DNA of 64,000 nt from Lachnospiraceae bacterium (lineage in GTDB: Bacteria; Bacillota; Clostridia; Lachnospirales; Lachnospiraceae), in assembly GCA_900771995.1 (NCBI GenBank), contig CAAGQC010000030.1, positions 14,650 through 78,649 of the forward strand. Reading direction: 5' to 3'. Below are positions 1 through 8,048 of this stretch, piece by piece (position 1 is the first letter of the stretch; each line of letters starts with the position of its first letter). A program made the translations under genes and the position numbers. A model generated the notes under the pieces. The model was not told the DNA's origin. It did no database searches and saw only the letters and a program-made list of their open reading frames with translations.

Positions 1-1212
1 CTTTAATGTATCTATATTTCCGTCCGGAGCTATGAACGTATAGGCATCATCCTTTATCTGCCCGGAAAAAGGCTGTATCTGCATCCATTCGGCGAAATGT
101 GTGGTTCCCGTGACAGCACCTACATTTGTTCCACCATTTGTTTCAAAAGTCACGGTATAACCACTGGGATTGTCAATCAAGCCTTTTTGCAACACATATT
201 CACTGCCATATAGTCCCGTGAATGAATATGCATTTTGGCCATTGTATTTTCCGCCATTTGCGTCGATTACCAGTGTACTTTCACACCTCTTCCACTGGGC
301 ATACAGGATAATGGATCCATTATCCTCTGCCGTCCATGTGGTCTGATCTCTCCAGTCAACACTGCTAAGATTGTAAATTTCCGCTTTATCCGTAAAGGAA
401 ATACCAGAACCGTCCGCTCTGGTATTCCATCCGGCAAACACATATCCCTCTCTGGCATAGCTGTTCTCTGTTAAATGTGTTACCGGCGTTACCGCTTTGT
501 CCTCATATTTGGTCGCATTATTGTACATGTGGTAACTGTAATTCATGTATCCGCTATATTCCGTCTCCGTATTGGGATCGTATAGTATTCTGTACTGATT
601 CCAGGAGATATCCTTACACCAGTGCGTCGAGAAGCTTACTCCCTGCTCCAGATTATTGCAAAACGGGCATAAATAATAATAGCTTACCGGTTCCTCCCCA
701 TTGTTCAGGTCCAGATATTGTATGGAAGCCGCTGCCTCTCTGCTCATATATATGTTTGACTCTTCCAGAGGTTCCCCACAATCTGCACAGAATGCTTTCC
801 ACCCAGAATAATAGTAGCTTAGACAATTTTTTCTTCCGAACCAAACTCCATGCCAGTCTTTTGTCGGGTATGCCTTATGAATACACTGTCCGGCTCTGTG
901 TACCACCTTCCAGTATCCAATCGGTACCGATTTATACCTTCCTATTTTATAATAATGTTCTCCGATCTGTACCTCCCGTAAAGAGGACGTGATACCGGTA
1001 TAGACCGTAGTACTGTCATTTTCCGCATACCAGGTATAATTCCGGTCACCGGCACAGGTCGTAAAAGCTTTTCCATCCGGGCTGAACGATACATAGGGAC
1101 TGTTATAAATCGTTTTTTTCTCTGCCCCTTCCGCGTGTACCGGGAGAAGCATTGCCATTCCCAGCACCAGCAATCCCATCTTTGCCGCCAAGTAACGTTT
1201 TTTTCCTGTCAT
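1..1212 (-). CDS. Secreted InlB-repeat (Listeria-Bacteroides repeat) protein, 3' end outside window
   Basis: The frame is open from ATG at 1212 to the window edge (404 codons, no stop), so the C-terminus is missing. A Lys/Arg-rich start and a hydrophobic stretch (about residues 10-28) ending near VHAEGA make a signal peptide. Two CxxC knuckles (C142-C145, C182-C185) could bind zinc. Residues about 246-315 carry an InlB B-repeat-like segment (REGYVFAGWNTRADGSG, then LYAQW). A GGGAG ribosome site lies upstream. It begins 30 nt after the cpaB-like gene, so it is the last visible gene of the pilus operon. A surface adhesin or pilus-associated role is inference; the repeat family is the firm part. 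Confidence 0.8.
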   Translation of the reverse strand, partial: MTGKKRYLAAKMGLLVLGMAMLLPVHAEGAEKKTIYNSPYVSFSPDGKAFTTCAGDRNYTWYAENDSTTVYTGITSSLREVQIGEHYYKIGRYKSVPIGYWKVVHRAGQCIHKAYPTKDWHGVWFGRKNCLSYYYSGWKAFCADCGEPLEESNIYMSREAAASIQYLDLNNGEEPVSYYYLCPFCNNLEQGVSFSTHWCKDISWNQYRILYDPNTETEYSGYMNYSYHMYNNATKYEDKAVTPVTHLTENSYAREGYVFAGWNTRADGSGISFTDKAEIYNLSSVDWRDQTTWTAEDNGSIILYAQWKRCESTLVIDANGGKYNGQNAYSFTGLYGSEYVLQKGLIDNPSGYTVTFETNGGTNVGAVTGTTHFAEWMQIQPFSGQIKDDAYTFIAPDGNIDTLK

Positions 1213-1242
1213 CTGTATTCTCCCGCCTCACCGGCTCTCATT

Positions 1243-1923
1243 TCATTCGCAGATTTTTACAGCCCGCAGGGATCCCTGCGCCAATGCACTGTAGAAGCCG
1301 TCCACTTCCGTTTTATCCAGATAGATATTGATTCTCTGTGCCGGTGTTGCATTGTCTTTTCCGCTGATTGCCGTCCCGGTCTGGTCAAATACCTGCTGCA
1401 CCCACACATTCTCCCACAGAATCTTTTCGTTGCCTTCCTCATTCTCTGCCTTACCCGGATCCACGCAATAGATATGGATCCTGTCACCGGCCCGCAGGAC
1501 GCCTCCCACGACCTGATACAGGTCTTCTGCCCGGAAACCGGCGATCACCGGTTCCTTCATCTGCCCGGTGATTTCTTCTTCCTCCCGCAACATCCCGGCA
1601 GTCAGTACGGTACCTTCCTCTATTTCATATACCGCTATTCTTCCGAGCACTGCCTCTCTGTCTCTCAGTGCAGTCTCCGGCACCATGCGCTTATCGATTT
1701 CCGCCACGGTAACGTACCGGTCCACTGTTTCCCCGGTGATCTTTTCACCTCTGGGAATCTCGGATGTCACCACACATACCTGCTCTTTTTCATATTCTGC
1801 AAGCGCTTTTTTCTCTGTCTGCAATAAGAATACAAATACCCCGATTGCTGCCAGAAATGCTGCCAGAATGCTGCCATTCCAGATACTGTTCTTCACTTTC
1901 GGACTTACTTTCCGTCTCTTCAT
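1243..1923 (-). CDS. CpaB/RcpC-like SAF-domain pilus assembly protein
   Basis: About 226 residues. One N-terminal membrane segment (GSILAAFLAAIGVFVFLL) is followed by an extracytoplasmic SAF-type domain (SEIPRGEKITGETVDRYVT), as in the Flp pilus protein CpaB. I chose ATG at 1923 because AGGAGG sits 6 nt upstream; an in-frame ATG at 1947 lacks a ribosome site. The gene starts inside the preceding TadE-like gene and overlaps it out of frame by about 134 nt. In the family, CpaB works with the secretin or envelope in Tad pilus export. What it contacts in a Gram-positive envelope is unknown. Confidence 0.8.
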   Translation of the reverse strand: MKRRKVSPKVKNSIWNGSILAAFLAAIGVFVFLLQTEKKALAEYEKEQVCVVTSEIPRGEKITGETVDRYVTVAEIDKRMVPETALRDREAVLGRIAVYEIEEGTVLTAGMLREEEEITGQMKEPVIAGFRAEDLYQVVGGVLRAGDRIHIYCVDPGKAENEEGNEKILWENVWVQQVFDQTGTAISGKDNATPAQRINIYLDKTEVDGFYSALAQGSLRAVKICE

Positions 1924-2542
1924 GAATTTCCTCCTCATTGTTTTCACTGACTACATCTACCAGTTTGCTTTTCCCGGCAGTCACCGTAACCCCCAGAAAG
2001 CCTTCCACCGGATAAGTGATCTCGCTGTATACCCCGGTGGCCTCAATGAGCTGCCCCGCAGGTGTTCTCACTTCTCCAAGGCTTCCCTGCCATTCCTGTA
2101 TCTGTCCTCCGCCGTTTCGTTCCCATACGCTTACTTTCTGCCCCCGCACATTATAAATAATGTACTTTTCTATCTGTACCTGACCGGAGATCAGCTTATG
2201 ATTTGCCGCTTCATAATTGTCATCCAGTCCCAGATTCTCCTTTACCGCAGAACAGTACCTGTCGTACGCCTGCTCCGGATCCGGGATCAGGACTCTGTGT
2301 GTTCTTCCGTATTCCCGGATATCAATGACGGCAGAAGCCAGATTGGACAGGGCCAGCGCATCCTCCAGATACATGGAGGATGCACGGTACAATGCCACCT
2401 GTAACTGCATGCATAACAGAATCGCCAGAAACAGAATCCAGAACAGTCCCAACACCCAGGAAGCCTGTCCTTCCTCCCCGCTCCCCACGATCCTCGTTTT
2501 TTCAGTTTTTGGCCGTTGATACCCGTTTTTCCAAAATGTCAT
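1790..2542 (-). CDS. TadE/TadG-like pilus-associated membrane protein
   Basis: 250 residues. One membrane helix near the N-terminus (VLGLFWILFLAILLCMQLQVAL) follows a charged, Gly/Glu-rich leader, and a long extracytoplasmic region follows. This is the layout of TadE/TadG pseudopilins in Tad loci. It overlaps the upstream DUF4320-like gene by 41 nt and the downstream cpaB-like gene by about 134 nt. The last 45 or so residues are acidic, then low complexity (EEEIHEETESKSESEEQ), and lie within the cpaB overlap. The family call rests on context and topology rather than a sharp motif. Confidence 0.65.
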   Translation of the reverse strand: MTFWKNGYQRPKTEKTRIVGSGEEGQASWVLGLFWILFLAILLCMQLQVALYRASSMYLEDALALSNLASAVIDIREYGRTHRVLIPDPEQAYDRYCSAVKENLGLDDNYEAANHKLISGQVQIEKYIIYNVRGQKVSVWERNGGGQIQEWQGSLGEVRTPAGQLIEATGVYSEITYPVEGFLGVTVTAGKSKLVDVVSENNEEEIHEETESKSESEEQYLEWQHSGSISGSNRGICILIADREKSACRI

Positions 2543-2867
2543 ATTGTTCGCCTAACTTTCCGTGAATCTGGAGCGTAATGCGATTCCCATAGCCTGCCGG
2601 CTCCAGTGTACTTCCCTCATAATCTATCTGGGTCAGCCCCAGTGCTTCCAGTTCCGCCGTCAGTCTCACCCTGTCCGGCTCCTCCAGACAGCCTACGGTT
2701 TCCATTTTCAGAAGGTATCCCCTGGCCAGCTGCCCTACGGCTGCTTTTTTACCGATCAGCTGCACATTTTCCAGATAGCCGGACATCACTACCGTAAGTG
2801 CCAGTACGCACAGTCCCATTGTCAGGAGTTCTCCGATATTCCCGGTTTCTTTTTTTCTTCCGTCCAT
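2502..2867 (-). CDS. Small TadE-like / DUF4320-type pilus protein
   Basis: 121 residues. It has a short charged start (MDGRKKETGNIGE), one membrane helix (LLTMGLCVLALTVVMSGYL) and a soluble remainder ending in an immunoglobulin-like strand pattern (GNRITLQIHGKL). The N-terminal GxxxE-helix layout resembles type IV pseudopilins. It lies 15 nt after the Flp pilin and overlaps the next gene by 41 nt, implying translational coupling. A minor pseudopilin role is inferred from the operon. Confidence 0.65.
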   Translation of the reverse strand: MDGRKKETGNIGELLTMGLCVLALTVVMSGYLENVQLIGKKAAVGQLARGYLLKMETVGCLEEPDRVRLTAELEALGLTQIDYEGSTLEPAGYGNRITLQIHGKLGEQYDILEKRVSTAKN

Positions 2868-2882
2868 CCTGTCCCCTCTGTC

Positions 2883-3089
2883 CTATACCCCTGTCAGGAT
2901 ATCTGCCGCCTTGGTTTGCATTGCCGTCACGATGGTCTGTATAAAGGTTGTCAGGCTGTCTTTCATTACCACACACAACAGCAGTGCGATAATACATAAT
3001 CCAACCGTCACCAGGATTCCGTCGATCCCCGGTTCCCGACGCATGGCATGCTCTTTTACTTTTCCCCAGATCTTCTGTAATTTTTTCAT
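2883..3089 (-). CDS. Flp-type (type IVb) major pilin
   Basis: 68 residues, the usual size of Flp prepilins. A positively charged leader (MKKLQKIWGKVKEHAMRREP) precedes GIDGILVTVGLCIIALLLCVV, the hydrophobic assembly helix, and a short polar tail. The classical G/XXXXEY site is not clear here; Firmicutes Flp1 pilins often diverge. An AAAGGA ribosome site lies 8 nt upstream. It sits between tadC and the TadE-like genes, the expected place for the structural pilin. No prepilin peptidase gene is visible in the window. Confidence 0.75.
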   Translation of the reverse strand: MKKLQKIWGKVKEHAMRREPGIDGILVTVGLCIIALLLCVVMKDSLTTFIQTIVTAMQTKAADILTGV

Positions 3090-3130
3090 TCTTTTCTTCC
3101 TTTCTCTGTCTGTTCTTATGTTTCGTTACG

Positions 3131-3955
3131 TTAGAAATGCACCACTGCCCGGAACATATATCCCACGCAGGCATATAAAATGATCCCCAGCACCGTTCCC
3201 AGCATTCCCAGCTGGTAGAAGGTAATGCTGCGATCCAGTGCACTTTTCTGCTGTTGCAATACTGCAGTCTCCATGTCCTTTAACTGTTCTCCCATATCTT
3301 TTAACAGATCCACGGCCTGTCCGGATTCTCCTGCCTGGATCAGCGTAATGCACAGCGCATCGATCTGCCGGTTATCGAACTTCTGCTGGAAGTCAGACAA
3401 AGCCGTCACCAGATCCGCCTGCATGACAATATCTCCCGACAGTTCCATCAGAGCCTGCTGCAGTCTCTGTGTCCGGACGCTCTGACAGCACTCCGTCAAC
3501 GCATCCGTCACATATACTCCCGCAAGGATCTGCACTTCCAGCGCCTGATAGATCAGTTTTATCTCCGGCAGCATCTTCCGGTTGTCCATCCGGTTCAGAT
3601 ACAATAACAGCAGTTCCGGCACAAAATACAGAACCGCCGCAGAAAGTATCCCGTATTCCCAGCCGATCCTTCCCATAGTCAATGCCCCTGCGAAGGCCAG
3701 TAACAGACGTCCGCACAGATACTTTACCGGTGTGATCTTTCTCCCATAATGATATTCCGCTCCGTTCTTCCTTAATCTTTTTTCCGTCCCGGTGATCCAG
3801 TTTTCATAGCCTCTATTTTCCCGTACCATGCCTGCGATCTCTTCGCAGGCATGCAATACCGTCTTCGTCGCCGATCCCGTTCCCATACGAAATACAAAGA
3901 TTCCTCCAAACATCGCTCCCAATAATTCCGAAATCCAGATACCTCTAAAATTCAT
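3131..3955 (-). CDS. TadC-like type II/IV secretion F-domain membrane protein
   Basis: 274 residues with membrane segments near residues 8-24, 84-118 and 246-270. The central cytoplasmic segment is a GspF/TadC domain (QALEVQILAGVYVTDAL through QIDALCITLIQAGESGQ). Such proteins form the inner-membrane platform for the CpaF ATPase. It follows the TadB-like gene by 19 nt. The TadB/TadC pair side by side behind cpaF is diagnostic of a Tad locus. Confidence 0.8.
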   Translation of the reverse strand: MNFRGIWISELLGAMFGGIFVFRMGTGSATKTVLHACEEIAGMVRENRGYENWITGTEKRLRKNGAEYHYGRKITPVKYLCGRLLLAFAGALTMGRIGWEYGILSAAVLYFVPELLLLYLNRMDNRKMLPEIKLIYQALEVQILAGVYVTDALTECCQSVRTQRLQQALMELSGDIVMQADLVTALSDFQQKFDNRQIDALCITLIQAGESGQAVDLLKDMGEQLKDMETAVLQQQKSALDRSITFYQLGMLGTVLGIILYACVGYMFRAVVHF

Positions 3956-3974
3956 CTTCTGTCCCCTCCCATGC

Positions 3975-4913
3975 TCAACAATGAAAACCGTACAGCTTTC
4001 GCATGAACAAAAAAATGATCAGTGCGTATACTCCTATGGCCAGATGCCCCGGTAACGTCCCGAATAATATCTTCCAGACCGACACATCGATCAGCCGATC
4101 CACCGTAAGCAGCGCAAACAGCGACATAGCCATCAGTAATCCCATATTGATTCCTGCTTCCCGCAGCATCCCTTTCCGTTCCTCTTCCATCCGCAGATAC
4201 TCTCTGGCAGACCGCCTGCTGCTGTCCACCAGCGCCGTCAGATCTGCCGTATACCGGATGCTGACTTCCAGGTTTCTGGCCAGTTCCTTCACCTTGGGAT
4301 GCTCGATCCGCTCCGCCATGGACAAAAGCGCCAGGGAACTGTCTCCCGTGGTCTGTGCCTCATAAGCGCATTCCTCCAACGCACCCTTTAACGGTTCCTC
4401 CACATAGCGGCTGACCTGCCCCAGCACCAGCGTGATCTCACCGGCTGTCAGGCTGTAATTTCCCAGAAAATTCAGGCATTTCAGGAGATTTTCATTAACA
4501 GCCCGCAATTCTCCCGCCCGCAAAGTGCTCAGAAGCAGATACTCCGCAGCGCCGCACAATATCGTCCCGCCTGCCGCGATCCAGAATTTCCCGCTGACGC
4601 CCTGTAACAGGGAAAAGATTGCCGCCAGAGCAAAAAGATTTCCGGCAATCCATTTTTCCGCAGTACATCCCGGAAATCTCCGCCTCACTCCGCAATAGCA
4701 GAGGAATTCTTCCACACGGCTGATCCACGTGCTTTTACGCTGTAGTTCCTGCAGCCTGTGCCGGTTCTCCAATACCCGCAGTCTGGCGGACTGATCCATC
4801 TCTTCTTTCGTCCGGGACAGCAGGCGTTTTGCCGTCTCCACACACCGTATCTTTCCAAACAGAAGCAGAAAGCCCGTAAATATTAAACAAAAGATCCATG
4901 CGTATATGATCAT
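3975..4913 (-). CDS. TadB-like pilus platform protein
   Basis: 312 residues. An N-terminal membrane helix (YAWIFCLIFTGFLLLFG), a basic linker, two mid helices near residues 88-128, an F-type cytoplasmic helical domain, and C-terminal helices (LLMAMSLFALL, HLAIGVYALIIFLFM). This matches TadB, partner of TadC in the inner-membrane platform. It starts 23 nt after cpaF. The long N-terminal part and divergent F domain explain modest certainty on TadB versus a generic T2SS F protein. Confidence 0.78.
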   Translation of the reverse strand: MIIYAWIFCLIFTGFLLLFGKIRCVETAKRLLSRTKEEMDQSARLRVLENRHRLQELQRKSTWISRVEEFLCYCGVRRRFPGCTAEKWIAGNLFALAAIFSLLQGVSGKFWIAAGGTILCGAAEYLLLSTLRAGELRAVNENLLKCLNFLGNYSLTAGEITLVLGQVSRYVEEPLKGALEECAYEAQTTGDSSLALLSMAERIEHPKVKELARNLEVSIRYTADLTALVDSSRRSAREYLRMEEERKGMLREAGINMGLLMAMSLFALLTVDRLIDVSVWKILFGTLPGHLAIGVYALIIFLFMRKLYGFHC

Positions 4914-4936
4914 AAGTTTCTCCTCTCATGTAACGG

Positions 4937-6088
4937 TCAAAACAGTCTCTCATATTCCAGATTCTCTTTCTCCGCATTCCATCCCTGACAGGCAAAGATC
5001 TCCTTCACCCGATAGTGTTCCATGAACACCAGAGTCTGAAAGCAGTCCATCATTTTCATTAATTCATTGCGGGAGTAGCGGCTGTCATACATCGCATAAT
5101 CCACAATCTTCTCCGGTGCCCTGTCGGCCGAAGGGGCGTGTACGGTTGCCGCACAGATCTGCCCCGTATATGCCGCATTCAGCAGATATAACGCCTCCCC
5201 GCCCTTCACTTCTCCTATGATAAAAAAATCCACATCCATGGTCAGTCCCGCTATGCTGATATGCTTTAAGTCGTAACTTACACTGCTCTCCGAAGTCCCC
5301 GGAAGTGAATGCAGGAACATCATATCCGGATGAAACAGCGTCGTCAGTTCGTCCGCCTGCTGTGCCACCAGGATCGCCATATCATCCGGCAGCGTTTCTT
5401 TCAGTGCATTCAGCAAAGTCGTCTTACCGGAAGAATTTCCTCCACAGATCAGTGTGGATCCCTGCCGGAACCGCTGCACCAGCAGTTCTGCCGTACTCCG
5501 GTCCATCATCTCCTTCTCCACCAGTTCCCTCATCATGGGAAAATTCTTGGGAACCTTACGGATACACAGATAAGGTTCGCTGTAGGTATTGACAATGGGC
5601 ATGGATAACGTAAACCGGAAAATAAAATCCGGATGACTTTCAGTATCCGTAAACCGTTGAATAGCATTCAGATTGGAGATGTTCACCTGATTTCTGGTAG
5701 CTACATAGTCGATAAACTGCCGGTATTCCTTCTCCGAAGCAAAGGAAATTCCGGCATCCATACGTTTTCCTTCCCTTTTGATCCGGATGCAGTCATGACT
5801 TACCACCCGGATATCCGAAATACTTTTGTCATCCATTAACGGTGACAGCCTGGAATACCCGAAAATATACTGTTCAAATGCTTTTAACAGGCTTTTCCTT
5901 TTCCTCTCCGGAAAATGATAATACTGATCAATATGTTTTCCCGCTTCCTTCAAAAACTCCTCTTTTCCCAGAACCCCCTTTTTCACCTGGATCAGAAGCA
6001 CCTGCTTCTGTGTGATAAAATCTTCTACCAGCCTCTGTAATTCTGCATCAGAGGCGGATTCTTCCCTTTTGGTCCCTTTTTCCTCCAT
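4937..6088 (-). CDS. cpaF: CpaF/TadA-type pilus assembly ATPase
   Basis: 383 residues from ATG 6088, chosen because AGGAGG lies 4 nt upstream; the in-frame ATG at 6121 has no ribosome site. The secretion-ATPase fold shows a Walker A (GGNSSGKTT, about 216-224) and a Walker B-type segment (VDFFIIGEVKGGEA, from about 286). A His-box-like QICAATVHAPSADRAPEK follows. It powers assembly of the Flp pilus on the cytoplasmic face. It is the first gene of the pilus operon, with a promoter region directly upstream. Confidence 0.9.
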   Translation of the reverse strand: MEEKGTKREESASDAELQRLVEDFITQKQVLLIQVKKGVLGKEEFLKEAGKHIDQYYHFPERKRKSLLKAFEQYIFGYSRLSPLMDDKSISDIRVVSHDCIRIKREGKRMDAGISFASEKEYRQFIDYVATRNQVNISNLNAIQRFTDTESHPDFIFRFTLSMPIVNTYSEPYLCIRKVPKNFPMMRELVEKEMMDRSTAELLVQRFRQGSTLICGGNSSGKTTLLNALKETLPDDMAILVAQQADELTTLFHPDMMFLHSLPGTSESSVSYDLKHISIAGLTMDVDFFIIGEVKGGEALYLLNAAYTGQICAATVHAPSADRAPEKIVDYAMYDSRYSRNELMKMMDCFQTLVFMEHYRVKEIFACQGWNAEKENLEYERLF

Positions 6089-6136
6089 ACATCCTCCTTT
6101 TGTTTTTCTGAAATCATCCATTTCGCACTAATTAAT

Positions 6137-6240
6137 ACAATATGTGATTCGTGGTCGAATATGACCTGATATTTAGAATTTTGACCTCGACTGACCTGTC
6201 GGGTAATATGCAGATTACTCCATCCGGCAGCATCTGTCAA
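6137..6240 (-). promoter_or_regulatory. Pilus-operon promoter region with three helically phased TGACCT repeats
   Basis: TGACCT (AGGTCA on the transcribed strand) occurs at 6162, 6182 and 6192, spaced 20 and 10 bp, on one face of the helix. Just downstream, in the direction of cpaF, are a weak -35 (GTCATA) and a -10 (TATTGT, 6137-6142) 17 bp apart, the layout of an activator-dependent promoter. An alternative promoter is TTGACA (6235-6240) and TAATCT (6212-6217), also 17 bp apart, lying upstream of the repeats. Which one is used cannot be decided from sequence. Confidence 0.45.
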
Positions 6241-6280
6241 CGCCCCGGGAGCTATTTTCTCATTTTCGGAAGAATGGCCA

Positions 6281-6334
6281 AAGAAAAACCGCATTCTGTC
6301 CGGTCTTTTCCAAAAAATCCCGTAAGAATGCGGT
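6281..6334 (-). terminator. Rho-independent terminator of the EAL gene
   Basis: A perfect 10-bp stem (ACCGCATTCT at 6288-6297 with AGAATGCGGT at 6325-6334) is followed on the minus strand by TTTTTCTTT. It lies 27 nt after the EAL-gene stop and separates that gene from the pilus operon. Confidence 0.75.
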
Positions 6335-6361
6335 CTGCGCATTTGTCTATTTTGTCGTTGT

Positions 6362-7765
6362 CTATTTTGCCATATCCGGCTCACTTTCCTGTTGCCTAAG
6401 CAGCTTATCGAACTCTTCCACCGGCATCGGGCGGTAGAATAAAAAGCCCTGTACATCCGTACAATTACAGCCTAGCAGGAAGTCCTTCTGTTCCTCCGTC
6501 TCCACACCTTCGATAACAATATGTACTCCCAGCTGCTGCAACATGGCAATGGTATTGCGGATAATGATCCGGCTCTTGTCCTTCTCCAGATCCCGGATAA
6601 ATTCCCTGTCGATCTTGATCTCATCCAGCGTCTGGTTCTTCAACATATTCATGGTGGAATATCCCGTTCCGAAATCGTCCATGGACACCAAGAATCCCTG
6701 GGAGCGCAGATTCTCCATCCGCTGGTACATGCCTTCCTCATCCTCGAGGAAAGCGCTTTCCGTCAATTCCAACGGAACATACTCTGCAGGGATATCGTAT
6801 TTCTCCCGAAGCCGGATCAGATTCTCTGCCAGTTTTGCGTCATAGGCATGCAATCTGGAGACGTTAATGGAGATAGGCACCAGTTCCCTGCCTTCTTCTT
6901 TCAATTTTCCCAGATAAGCAAATACTTTTTCCCAGATGTACTCGTCCACATTGATGACAAAACCGTTCTTCTCCAGCACGGGAATGAACTCTCCCGGAGG
7001 CACCAGTCCCTTTTCCGGATGCTGCCAGCGGACCAGAGCTTCGCCGCCGATGATCCGTCCGGTGCTCATATCCACCTTCGGCTGTACATACAGCACCAGT
7101 TCCCCGTTCTCCAGGGCTCCCACAATGTCATTTTCCACCTGACGCTCCCGCATCAGCTGTCTGCGCATCTTTTCGTCGAAAATGGCATAGGTCTGGTATA
7201 CTTTTCCCTTAATGCTGTTCATGGCCATGGTGGCGCAATCCTTCAGATAGCTGATCGCCGGCTCTCTCTCCGGCGAAATACCGATTCCGAAGGAAGGCTG
7301 TACTTTATAGGCAAAAGGAAACTCATCGATCCTTTTCTTGATGTCGTTGACGATGATTTCCAGTTCTTCTATTTCCCCGTAGCTGGTGCACAGGCAGAAA
7401 ATATCCGCACGGATATGGCAGGAATACGTGTCAGGACGCTGATCCTCATATTCTTGAAAACAATCCGCAATAAATTTAAGCAGCCGGTCTCCCTCATCTC
7501 TGCTACAGAACTCATTCACTGCCTTAAACTGCACAATATCCATCAGCACAACGCCATATTTTTTATCCGGCTCTGCCTTGATCATTTCCCCACACAGATA
7601 GAAAAAAGACTTCATATTGTGCAGATTCGTCAGTCCTGCCCGATTCTTCTCTACATTGTCCTCCGCCATTTTCCGGAGGGAATACAGATAAAGTTCTTCT
7701 TTTCCGGCATCCGTAGTCTGAGGGGATACCTCCACTACTTCTTCTTTTGCTCTCTGATACGCCAT
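6362..7765 (-). CDS. c-di-GMP phosphodiesterase, degenerate GGDEF plus EAL domains
   Basis: 467 residues, no membrane segment or signal peptide. Residues about 60-200 fold as a GGDEF domain whose signature is replaced by RADIF, so cyclase activity is unlikely. Residues about 215-460 form an EAL domain with its catalytic set visible: EALVRW, SINVSR, ELTES, DDFGTGYS, IKID, EGVET. The known reaction is c-di-GMP to pGpG. GTGAGGA lies 6 nt before the ATG. A TATAAT at 7802-7807 and TTTCCA complement at 7825-7830 form its likely promoter. Next to a pilus operon it may tune surface attachment; that link is inference. Confidence 0.9.
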   Translation of the reverse strand: MAYQRAKEEVVEVSPQTTDAGKEELYLYSLRKMAEDNVEKNRAGLTNLHNMKSFFYLCGEMIKAEPDKKYGVVLMDIVQFKAVNEFCSRDEGDRLLKFIADCFQEYEDQRPDTYSCHIRADIFCLCTSYGEIEELEIIVNDIKKRIDEFPFAYKVQPSFGIGISPEREPAISYLKDCATMAMNSIKGKVYQTYAIFDEKMRRQLMRERQVENDIVGALENGELVLYVQPKVDMSTGRIIGGEALVRWQHPEKGLVPPGEFIPVLEKNGFVINVDEYIWEKVFAYLGKLKEEGRELVPISINVSRLHAYDAKLAENLIRLREKYDIPAEYVPLELTESAFLEDEEGMYQRMENLRSQGFLVSMDDFGTGYSTMNMLKNQTLDEIKIDREFIRDLEKDKSRIIIRNTIAMLQQLGVHIVIEGVETEEQKDFLLGCNCTDVQGFLFYRPMPVEEFDKLLRQQESEPDMAK

Positions 7766-7801
7766 AAGTATTCCTCACAAGATCACTTATTGATACGCTC
7801 T

Positions 7802-7830
7802 ATTATACCTCATTTTGTTAATATTTTCCA
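7802..7830 (-). promoter_or_regulatory. Promoter of the EAL gene
   Basis: On the minus strand TGGAAA (7825-7830) and a perfect TATAAT (7802-7807) are 17 bp apart, about 40 nt before the EAL start codon. Confidence 0.5.
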
Positions 7831-7847
7831 CCTTAAGAGGGTTTTTA

Positions 7848-7875
7848 TTGTATTTTATTGGGAAAATGGTATAAT
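7848..7875 (+). promoter_or_regulatory. Promoter of the 37-residue membrane peptide
   Basis: TTGTAT (7848-7853) and a perfect TATAAT (7870-7875) with a 16-bp spacer, 32 nt before the small gene's ATG. It is divergent from the EAL promoter. Confidence 0.6.
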
Positions 7876-7907
7876 AACCTTAATTCTAACAAAAAGGAGT
7901 GTGCCTT

Positions 7908-8021
7908 ATGTTTTTACTTTTGGCCGGTGGGCTTTTAATTATCCTTTTGGCAGTCGTAATTGCTGTCGTATCTTCCGTAGCCGGATCTGTTGCCGCGGTT
8001 ACCGATGACACCGAAGACTGA
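7908..8021 (+). CDS. Small single-pass membrane protein (37 aa)
   Basis: The 38-codon frame begins MFLLLAGGLLIILLAVVIAV and ends in an acidic tail (TDDTED). It has its own consensus promoter, AAGGAGT 7 nt before the ATG, and a hairpin terminator overlapping its stop, so it looks like a complete monocistronic unit. One membrane helix with small residues (VSSVAGSVAAV) fills most of it. I do not recognise a family. A membrane-modulating peptide or toxin-like role is possible but unsupported. Confidence 0.65.
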   Translation: MFLLLAGGLLIILLAVVIAVVSSVAGSVAAVTDDTED

Positions 8022-8048
8022 CATTCCGTTCTGCGGACTGTCAGTTTT
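8018..8048 (+). terminator. Terminator of the small membrane gene
   Basis: CTGACA (8018-8023) pairs with TGTCAG (8039-8044), with inner TCCG/CGGA, then TTTTCTT. The hairpin includes the small gene's stop and the last codons of the convergent ABC-F gene. Confidence 0.65.

Noticed and set aside
6025..6456. 143-residue frame upstream of cpaF
   Set aside because: It spans the EAL-gene terminator, the promoter region and the cpaF start in another frame, with no ribosome site.
6521..8008. 495-residue plus-strand frame opposite the EAL gene
   Set aside because: Antisense shadow; the EAL protein on the other strand has a complete catalytic domain.
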